Shown here in pieces: positions 57,661 through 64,000 of a stretch of DNA of 64,000 nucleotides. The DNA lies in NCBI RefSeq assembly GCF_033763495.1, contig NZ_JANRKL010000062.1, forward strand, positions 6,766-70,765. Reading direction: 5' to 3'. Position numbers and translations under genes: made by a program. This stretch comes from Haliscomenobacter sp033763495. Lineage in GTDB: Bacteria; Bacteroidota; Bacteroidia; Chitinophagales; Saprospiraceae. Under the pieces are notes generated by a model that was not told the DNA's origin, made no database searches, and saw only the letters and a program-made list of their open reading frames with translations. Position 1 is the stretch's first letter, and each line of letters starts with the position of its first letter.

Positions 57661-59184
57661 TTACAATTTTTTCTTTAACGCATCAAAATCCAGACGTTCG
57701 ATGCTGTTGATGAACTTGGGATAGTATGTTCCTTTTGCATCAATAAAAATATAACTCGGGTATCCAGATAAGCCATACCGCTCCATGATTCTGGCGGACA
57801 AATCCCCGGTCAACCAAATATGATCTCCATCCACGCCTAGCTCTGCTACTTTCTTTTTCCATTTCTCTTCATCAGAGTTGTTGGTCACGCAGAGGTACAC
57901 CACTTTAACTGGTAATTTTTTCAGTTGTTCCTTGGTGTCTTTGCTGTTTTTCATATCACTGATACAAGGAGCACACCAGGTCGCCCAAACATCTAGAATG
58001 ATGGCTTGATTGGGGTACAGGGCACGAATGCGTTGTACCAGGCTGTCGATGTTTTTTTCTTCGGCACTGTACAAATTGGCACCTTGGGGTAAAGCGCCTA
58101 CAAACTTGCCCAAACTGGTTTTAGTGGTGTTGGAGGGCATGTTTTTGAGGTCTTTATTGATCAGGTCGGTTTGTTTCTTTTTGTTGCTTAGTTCTTCCTG
58201 GATGAGTTGTTTACACCAGGAGGCCTGTAGCGTTGTAAGGATTTTTTCAATGTATTCCTCCCGCTCGAATAAACCTTCCGGGCCACCCATGATTTTTACC
58301 AAATCAGCTTTCCTGGGAGGCATAGGGATTTCTTCAAAACCCTTCAAGGGATCACCTTTGTGGGCAACCGACAACATCATTTGTAGGTAACGATAGTAGG
58401 CTATACCATCATTGGACACCAGCAATGGTTGGTGGCGCAGTGCGGCGTCTAAACTTCCGTCTTTGGGGATGGGTTTATTCCAGTGAAAGACAAAGTGGTG
58501 AGCATAATATTCAGATAAGCGCTCATTTTCAAGTAGCCAGGCATCTGTGGAGGGGAATTTTTCTAAAAAGCGATTTTGGTGTTCTGCAATCAAATCGAAG
58601 GCCTGGTTCCACAACTTGAAGTTTTCACTGGTTGGTAGTTTGTAGTTTGTAGCGGCACGCTGTAAGGTGTAAAATTGTTCTTTTACTTCAGGCTCAAACT
58701 TGTTGTACCAATATTTTAATTGACAAAGAGACGAATCAGGACCACTGAAGTTTATTTTTTGATACATATTCATGGAATCGGTACTGTTCTTATACCTCAA
58801 GTAGACGCTTCTCAACTCCTTTAAATCCGCTTCTACATACAAACCCTTGTGGGCAATAACTTCTAAACCACTGTAAGGCAATAACAAAAAAAACTGTTGA
58901 TAACGCAGCGGGTAATCCAGTTTGATTTCGAATGTACCGTCCTTTTTCAGATTTGCATAGCGCATTTCCTGCCGTTGAGCGTTGGGAACTACCAGCACAT
59001 ATCGGATTGATAGGCTATCCAGATCCCCCGCTGTACAATTCAACAAGCGCCCTTTGATGACTGGGACATTTGCGGGATTGGCAAAATAAGCATCCATTTG
59101 AGCATCCTCCAAAGAAAAGGGGACTTGGGCATTCAGGAAACCACTCAAGCAGATTAACATCAGAATACAGGCGCTCTTTTTCAT
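57661..59184 (-). CDS. TlpA-like thioredoxin-fold protein with long N-terminal domain
   Basis: A 507-residue secreted protein, signal peptide ending LNAQVP near residue 20. The last about 140 residues are a TlpA/ResA-like thioredoxin domain with the redox motif WATWCAPC and a cis-proline segment SGYPSYIFID. The first 350 residues are a helical and beta domain common in such Bacteroidota proteins, of unknown role. It probably reduces disulfides in the periplasm. Transcribed alone. Confidence 0.85.
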   Translation of the reverse strand: MKKSACILMLICLSGFLNAQVPFSLEDAQMDAYFANPANVPVIKGRLLNCTAGDLDSLSIRYVLVVPNAQRQEMRYANLKKDGTFEIKLDYPLRYQQFFLLLPYSGLEVIAHKGLYVEADLKELRSVYLRYKNSTDSMNMYQKINFSGPDSSLCQLKYWYNKFEPEVKEQFYTLQRAATNYKLPTSENFKLWNQAFDLIAEHQNRFLEKFPSTDAWLLENERLSEYYAHHFVFHWNKPIPKDGSLDAALRHQPLLVSNDGIAYYRYLQMMLSVAHKGDPLKGFEEIPMPPRKADLVKIMGGPEGLFEREEYIEKILTTLQASWCKQLIQEELSNKKKQTDLINKDLKNMPSNTTKTSLGKFVGALPQGANLYSAEEKNIDSLVQRIRALYPNQAIILDVWATWCAPCISDMKNSKDTKEQLKKLPVKVVYLCVTNNSDEEKWKKKVAELGVDGDHIWLTGDLSARIMERYGLSGYPSYIFIDAKGTYYPKFINSIERLDFDALKKKL

Positions 59185-59398
59185 GCTTAACTTAATTTTA
59201 TAGATGAATTATTACAATAGATTAACGCATTAAAGATGCAGGCTTGTTTACAAATGGCGGGTGTAAAATAGTATTCGGAGGCTTTGAATTAGAATTCGCA
59301 GTTGATTTGGAAATAAAAGCGCAGAAATTTTTAAACTAATTCTCGCCGCATCCATTCCCTTACCGTATTTTTACCGCCCACACGAGACATTTTACCTC

Positions 59399-61465
59399 AT
59401 GCAGACAAGCAATACCAGCGCACCCATTGCGAAGCGCGATCCCAAAATACTGGTTACCCACGGCGACCAACGCATCGACGATTATTTTTGGCTCAAGGAG
59501 CGCGAAGATCCCGAAGTGCTAGCCTACCTCAACGCCGAAAATGCCTATACCGAGGCGGTTATGGCCGATACTAAGGAATTTCGGGAAACCCTTTACACCG
59601 AAATGGTGGCTCGTTTCAAACAGGACGATCAATCGGTGCCCTACTTCGAAAATGGCTACTGGTACCAAAATCGTTTTGAAGAAGGCGCCGAATATCCCTT
59701 TCACACCCGCAAAAAAGGCTCTCAGGACGCCGCCGAGGAAATCATCCTCAATGTGCCCGAGATGGCCAAGCCGCACAGCTATTTTGCGATTGGCAGCAAA
59801 AGTGTCAGTTTTGACAACCGGTATCTGGCCTTTGGTGAAGACACCGTGAGTCGGCGGATTTATACCATCAAGCTGCGGGATTTGGAAACTGGCGAATTTT
59901 TAGCCGATGAAATTCCCAATACCACGGGTGTGGCAGTTTGGGCCAAAGACAATCAGCACTTTTTTTATACAGCCAAAGACCCACAAACCTTGCGGGGTTA
60001 CAAAATTTTCCGCCACAAACTCGGTACTTCCGCCGAGGCCGATGTGGAGGTATTCCACGAACCCGACGAAACTTTCGATGTGGGGGTAGGGATCAGCAAG
60101 TCCAAAAAATTCATCGTGATTGCTTCTCAGCAAACGATTACTTCGGAATACCTGTACCTGGATGCTACTACGCCCGAAGCAGTTTTTAAAGTATTTGCCC
60201 CTCGCGTGCGAGGTTTGGAATACGACATCGACCATTTTGACGATCGCTTTTACATCCGCACCAATCTGGATGCCAAGAACTTCCGCCTGATGTACTGTGG
60301 GGAAGAACAAACGACCCAGGAACATTGGTTGGAGTTGATTCCTCACCGGGCCGATGTGTTGTTCGAAAACATGGAGTTCTTCAAGGACTATTACGTGATT
60401 TCGGAGCGCAAAGCGGGGATCACCCAACTCTGGATTCGCACCTGGTCGGGCCAAAACGAGCATTACATCCCCTTCGAAGAAGAAGCTTATCTGGCTTACG
60501 TGGGCATCAACCCAGAGTCGGATACTGAATTGTTGCGCATTGGCTACCAATCGCTCACCACACCCAATTCTACTTTCGATTACAACATGTGGACCAAGGA
60601 GTTTACGCTGTTGAAAGAAGAACCAGTGCTGGGGGGATTCAACAAGGAAAACTACCGCTCCGAGCGGGTTTTTGTCACTGCTCGTGATGGCATGCAGGTG
60701 CCTATGTCGATTGTGTACCACCGCGATTTTGTGAAAGATGGCAAACAACCCTTGCTGCTTTATGCCTATGGCTCTTATGGCTATAGCATGGAACCCTACT
60801 TCAGTTCCGCACGATTGAGTTTGTTGAACCGGGGCTTTGCTTATGCCATTGCGCACATCCGGGGTGGAGAGGAAATGGGCCGGCACTGGTACGACACGGG
60901 CAAGTTGTTGGAGAAAAAGAACACCTTTTACGATTTTATCGATTGTGCAGAATGGTTGATTGCCAACCATTATACCTATTCAGGCAACTTGTACGCCATG
61001 GGCGGCAGTGCGGGAGGTTTGTTGATGGGTGCAGTAGTCAATTTCCGACCCGACCTCTGGAAAGGGGTAGTGGCTTCGGTGCCTTTTGTGGATGTAGTAA
61101 CCACGATGCTCGACGACACCATTCCGCTCACCACCTTTGAATACGACGAATGGGGCAACCCCAACGAGGAGGAATATTACCACTACATGAAGTCTTATTC
61201 TCCTTACGATAATGTGGAGGCTAAAGATTACCCAGCCATGCTGGTGACCACGGGCCTGCACGATTCACAGGTGCAATATTGGGAACCCGCCAAGTGGGTG
61301 GCTAAACTTCGCTTGCTCAAAACAGACCAGAATCCCCTGCTCCTGCATACCAATATGGAGGCCGGGCATGGTGGTGCCTCGGGGCGTTTTGCTCGCTTGA
61401 AGGAGACGGCCAGGGAATGGGCCTTTGTGTTGGATTTGGCGGGGAAGGTGGATAATGAAGGGTGA
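59399..61465 (+). CDS. ptrB: S9 oligopeptidase (oligopeptidase B)
   Basis: A 688-residue prolyl-oligopeptidase-family protease cutting short peptides after basic residues. The N-terminal beta-propeller covers about residues 70-420. The catalytic domain has the nucleophile in MGGSAGGLLMG (near 540), the acid in LHDSQVQYWEP and histidine in EAGHGGASGRF near 670. IRGGEEMGRHWYDTGKLLEKKNTF is typical of oligopeptidase B. There is no signal peptide, so the enzyme is probably cytoplasmic. Transcribed alone. Confidence 0.92.
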   Translation: MQTSNTSAPIAKRDPKILVTHGDQRIDDYFWLKEREDPEVLAYLNAENAYTEAVMADTKEFRETLYTEMVARFKQDDQSVPYFENGYWYQNRFEEGAEYPFHTRKKGSQDAAEEIILNVPEMAKPHSYFAIGSKSVSFDNRYLAFGEDTVSRRIYTIKLRDLETGEFLADEIPNTTGVAVWAKDNQHFFYTAKDPQTLRGYKIFRHKLGTSAEADVEVFHEPDETFDVGVGISKSKKFIVIASQQTITSEYLYLDATTPEAVFKVFAPRVRGLEYDIDHFDDRFYIRTNLDAKNFRLMYCGEEQTTQEHWLELIPHRADVLFENMEFFKDYYVISERKAGITQLWIRTWSGQNEHYIPFEEEAYLAYVGINPESDTELLRIGYQSLTTPNSTFDYNMWTKEFTLLKEEPVLGGFNKENYRSERVFVTARDGMQVPMSIVYHRDFVKDGKQPLLLYAYGSYGYSMEPYFSSARLSLLNRGFAYAIAHIRGGEEMGRHWYDTGKLLEKKNTFYDFIDCAEWLIANHYTYSGNLYAMGGSAGGLLMGAVVNFRPDLWKGVVASVPFVDVVTTMLDDTIPLTTFEYDEWGNPNEEEYYHYMKSYSPYDNVEAKDYPAMLVTTGLHDSQVQYWEPAKWVAKLRLLKTDQNPLLLHTNMEAGHGGASGRFARLKETAREWAFVLDLAGKVDNEG

Positions 61466-61529
61466 GTTGATGATCAGGGGATTGTTGGATGTTTCAGGCG
61501 ATTTTGACAACGGTTTTTGAATCAATAGG

Positions 61530-62327
61530 TCAAACCTTTGTTTTCCGCTTGAATAACATCCACCAACCCAGGAAACCAATAATTGCAATACTGAAGATAC
61601 CCTCTGGCGCAGGGTTAGCCAACAACTTGTTATTGAAAGTCAGTGAATTACTTTGCAGGATTGCCCACCCAAAAGCATTCCCTATGCCGTGCATCACCAC
61701 AGCTGTCCAAACGGTTCCGCTGGCTTTGCGGAGTTGTCCATAAACAATGGCGGTTAGAATGATGGCAGCCATGAAAAGTGGGAAAAAGAGCGCGTAGGGA
61801 ATTTCAGTATAAGGAGTGGAGAGCACCAATGGAAAATGCCAAATTGCCCAGACTGTTCCAACGAACAAATGCCGCCGTACATCGGGTACACCCAATGCAA
61901 CAAGACGCGGTTCAAGATAGCCACGCCAACCCCATTCTTCAAATAGTGCAAAAATCATTCTTGGAAGGAATTGAGCAGCAAAACCTGCACCAAATGCGGA
62001 TAAAAGGGAGTTTAGATTGCCATTAATTTGGGTCATACCCAAGATCGAGCCTAATACAATTACCATCGTAATGATGATGGGATACACCAACAGGCTAAAC
62101 AGATACCATGGCCAGCTTTCCTTGATGTTTAAGCGTAGACCTGCATCCTTCCAGGCATCGCCCCCGAAAAACCGCAACAACAGCATCATTAAAATAGGGC
62201 CAATGATGAAGATCACCCCACCAGTTTCATTGCCACTGGCCGTAACCACGCCACCGATTACCGATAAGCATAAAACGCCAATGATGTAAATCGCAATGTT
62301 CCGTTTAATTTTGCTGTTTTGATTCAT
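61530..62327 (-). CDS. CPBP-family intramembrane metalloprotease
   Basis: A 265-residue membrane protein with about seven transmembrane helices. The CPBP (Abi) motifs are EEWGWRGYLEPRL (EExxxR), WAIWHFPLVL and HGIGNAFGW, which build the metal site in the membrane. Family members cleave lipoproteins or prenylated peptides, or mediate bacteriocin immunity; the substrate is unknown. It converges on the oligopeptidase gene. The 380-base gap beyond its start contains a repeat element. Confidence 0.85.
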   Translation of the reverse strand: MNQNSKIKRNIAIYIIGVLCLSVIGGVVTASGNETGGVIFIIGPILMMLLLRFFGGDAWKDAGLRLNIKESWPWYLFSLLVYPIIITMVIVLGSILGMTQINGNLNSLLSAFGAGFAAQFLPRMIFALFEEWGWRGYLEPRLVALGVPDVRRHLFVGTVWAIWHFPLVLSTPYTEIPYALFFPLFMAAIILTAIVYGQLRKASGTVWTAVVMHGIGNAFGWAILQSNSLTFNNKLLANPAPEGIFSIAIIGFLGWWMLFKRKTKV

Positions 62328-62370
62328 GATATTTTGTTTCGCTCCTATTCGGATTATTTTCTTAAATTAT

Positions 62371-62692
62371 TAACTCACATTACGCAGTTTTAAAACGCAG
62401 AGTTTCGCAGAGTGCACGCAGAGTTTCACAGAGTTCCTTTTAGTTTTAAGGAGTTTGCCACCTGCCGTGGCGAGCGTTCTGGCACTACTGAAATTTGATT
62501 TTTCCCTGCCGACTGCTGTTCAGTGCGGCCTCTGAGTACTCCTTACCATCGAAGATGGCCTAACTTAAAAACTCTGTGAAACTCTGTGTGCACTCTGCGA
62601 AACTCTGCGGTTAAAAAACCTGAAGTTAAACAGAATAAAGCTATACACTTTAGCTGCACCTTTTCAGAATCAAACCTGCGTAATGTGAGTTA
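62371..62692. mobile_element. 322-bp MITE-like element with 17-bp terminal inverted repeats
   Basis: The ends TAACTCACATTACGCAG (62371-62387) and CTGCGTAATGTGAGTTA (62676-62692) are exact inverse complements. Inside, about 40 bases (62396-62435) of CGCAGAGTTTCGCAGAG type pair with the opposite strand near 62570-62610 with about one mismatch. No open frame, no transposase and no obvious target duplication were seen. It occupies nearly all the gap 62328-62708 and ends 16 bases from the stop of the esterase gene. Confidence 0.6.
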
Positions 62693-62708
62693 TTAACTGA
62701 CCTTGTAA

Positions 62709-63659
62709 TCACTTCCCGGGAGCGGCGACAAGAAACTTGTTCACATCTAGCCAGTGAATAAAGGCATCGAACCAACGATTGCTGGTTCGGTCGGGATTCC
62801 CGAGGCCGAAACCGTGGCCGCCGTTTTGGTAAAGGTGAAATTCCACAGGTTTACCCGCTTTGAACCAGGAATCGATCACACCGAACTGACCGCGGAAGAG
62901 AAAATCATCGGAAGCAATGACATTGAACATGGGCGGTGCGTTCTTGGGCACCTCTACCGGGCCCATACCGCCGTAGATTGGGCCGATGAAGGCCAGTTGC
63001 ATGGTCTTTGAGTGGAGCGTTGCGTGCATCGTGAGGCCGGCACCAGCGGAGAAACCGATCATGCCGATTCTTTTGGTGTCAACACCCCATTCCTTAGCCC
63101 GTTTGACAATCATCGCGTAGGCGGCCTCAGCATCTTCCAGTTGGTTGGATAGATCCTGCTGTGGCGGACGCGGAGTTGCTGCTCCCCTTGCAGTATCAGC
63201 AGACGGTGCTGGCGCGGTACGAGGACGGTTCATCCAGGCTTTAAAGTCTTCAAGAGACTCTGGGGTAGGTTGGAGCCGATACTTGAGCACAAAGGCGGCG
63301 ATCCCTTTCTTCGCGAGTGCTTCTGCGACTTCCCAGCCCTCGTTGCCCATCGAAAGCCACCTGAAACCACCCCCAGGCGCCACGATCACGGCTGCGCCGT
63401 TTGCCTTGCCAGGTTCAGGCAGGAAGGGGGTAAGGGTCGCAGTGGTGATGTTGCGCGCCATCGGGTCGCCCCACTGGCGGAACCAGCTCTCCTTGGCGGG
63501 TTGGTTGTCAACACCACCAGTGCCGAGCAGAATGGCTTTCAGCTCGGCAGGAGCGTCGAGCGGATAGATCGTACCATCCTGGGCCATTGCGGATACCGCC
63601 AAGGCGAGCATGGAGGTAAAAATGGCTGTTTTAGCCAAGTGTTTGAGTGTGTAAGTCAT
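62709..63659 (-). CDS. secreted alpha/beta-hydrolase esterase
   Basis: A 316-residue secreted esterase related to acetyl-xylan and BD-FAE-type enzymes. Signal peptide cut near AVSAMAQ (residue 27). The oxyanion segment VAPGGGFRWLSM is near residue 92, the nucleophile motif GFSAGAGLTM holds Ser (near 205), and His is in GGHGFGLG (near 285). The codon use and GC look richer in G and C than neighbouring genes, and the gene stands next to a MITE-like element, so transfer is possible. ATG at 63659 begins the signal peptide. Confidence 0.8.
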   Translation of the reverse strand: MTYTLKHLAKTAIFTSMLALAVSAMAQDGTIYPLDAPAELKAILLGTGGVDNQPAKESWFRQWGDPMARNITTATLTPFLPEPGKANGAAVIVAPGGGFRWLSMGNEGWEVAEALAKKGIAAFVLKYRLQPTPESLEDFKAWMNRPRTAPAPSADTARGAATPRPPQQDLSNQLEDAEAAYAMIVKRAKEWGVDTKRIGMIGFSAGAGLTMHATLHSKTMQLAFIGPIYGGMGPVEVPKNAPPMFNVIASDDFLFRGQFGVIDSWFKAGKPVEFHLYQNGGHGFGLGNPDRTSNRWFDAFIHWLDVNKFLVAAPGK

Positions 63660-64000
63660 TTTGAAAATGAATTTGTTTGTTTATTAGTTTTAGAAAAATT
63701 TACTTTGGTGGGGTTGGCTTTTTAGCTTTTACGCGTGTATGCTTGTTTTGTTTTTGCCCCAATTTACTTTGGCTGTGGTCATGGGTGAATGGGCAAAGGA
63801 TTCAATCAAAGATAGGGATATCGTTTGAAGTTTTTGGAAAAGGACATTGTTTTGTCAAGGCATCAAAGTATCCCTCTGGGCAAGGCCATCTTGCATCAAA
63901 ATTGAAGGAGGCTTAAATTTCGGCACAAAAAACAAATGGAAGGAAGCGTAAAACGTCTCCGGCGGAGCGCCGTGGAGATGTATGGAGTTGTGGCTGGGTG
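63660..64000. other. right edge, no gene established; hairpin repeat at 63953-63981
   Basis: The last 341 bases show no credible gene. ATTTACTTTGG occurs twice (around 63697 and 63758). At 63953-63981 ACGTCTCC-GGCG pairs with CGCC-GT-GGAGATGT around GAG, resembling the other dispersed hairpins. An ATG at 63936 opens a frame that runs off the edge, starting MEGSVKRLRRSAVEM; it translates the hairpin, so it is probably not real. The promoter of the esterase gene should also lie here. Confidence 0.4.

Noticed and set aside
59900..60970. A 356-codon open frame on the minus strand opposite oligopeptidase B
   Set aside because: It lies wholly within the propeller and catalytic region of a well-recognised protease, and its product shows only composition-driven valine, phenylalanine and histidine runs.
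62371..62692. A complete insertion sequence
   Set aside because: The interior has no open frame long enough for a transposase, so it is called MITE-like only.
1..64000. tRNA or rRNA genes
   Set aside because: I looked in the intergenic gaps and saw no cloverleaf with a TTCGA-type T-loop or rRNA-like sequence.

Overview
The window looks like a chromosomal segment from a free-living Bacteroidota bacterium, most likely of the Saprospiria/Cytophagia side (a Haliscomenobacter-like genome is a guess). The reasons are a SusC/SusD pair, MqnD of the futalosine menaquinone route, TAnnTTTG-type promoter elements, Tat-type 'SRRxF' enzymes, and secreted proteins with short leaders ending in AQ or lipobox cysteines. 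I see no rRNA, tRNA, CRISPR array or transposase gene.

Layout. 1-1.7 kb: the end of dusB and a CCA-adding enzyme. 1.7-3.5 kb: an AT-rich two-gene cassette (alpha/beta hydrolase plus unknown protein). 3.6-7.6 kb: a GH125 mannosidase, folD, a DinB-like protein and prmA. 7.7-12.3 kb: a 1515-residue secreted protein of unknown function. 12.4-20.8 kb: a carbohydrate-uptake locus (SusC, SusD, Gfo/Idh/MocA dehydrogenase, mannonate-type SDR) with a divergent AraC regulator. 21.3-30.5 kb: mqnD, a pseudouridine synthase, a CobW GTPase, lpdA, a possible structured RNA, a lipoprotein, class II aldolase, trxB and a membrane-anchored subtilisin. 30.6-36.7 kb: an assimilatory sulfur cluster (siroheme sulfite reductase, cobA, met8-like siroheme synthase, cysH, ferredoxin-NADP reductase). 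36.9-43.9 kb: secreted proteins, an AraC regulator with membrane segments, a CBM9/beta-barrel protein and a degenerate M20 peptidase. 44-51.9 kb: a minus-strand run of housekeeping genes (glycosyltransferase, recQ, maf, UbiA prenyltransferase, kdsC, iscX, ferredoxin, dnaG). 52-64 kb: secreted proteins, sterol desaturase, GlxA-type regulator, TlpA-like protein, oligopeptidase B, a CPBP protease and an esterase.

Two things stand out. First, the sulfur cluster begins with a complete, readable cysteine attenuator: a 30-codon leader peptide with six cysteine codons in seven positions, an antiterminator segment, and an intrinsic terminator just before the sulfite reductase gene. Second, the intergenic DNA carries several families of palindromic repeats whose positions are not random. 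Long GTTGAGG-type hairpins and GGGCGACC/GGGCATCC-type hairpins sit directly on or after stop codons (prmA, the Gfo/Idh gene, trxB, met8, lpdA, the TlpA gene, sir, cysH). Paired CCCACGAATTTATTCGTGGG palindromes sit just before start codons (the DinB gene and cobA). Some repeats have been absorbed into proteins (the cobA C-terminus, a glycosyltransferase linker, the last residues of PrmA).

All function calls rest on motifs and family knowledge read by eye. No database search was possible.
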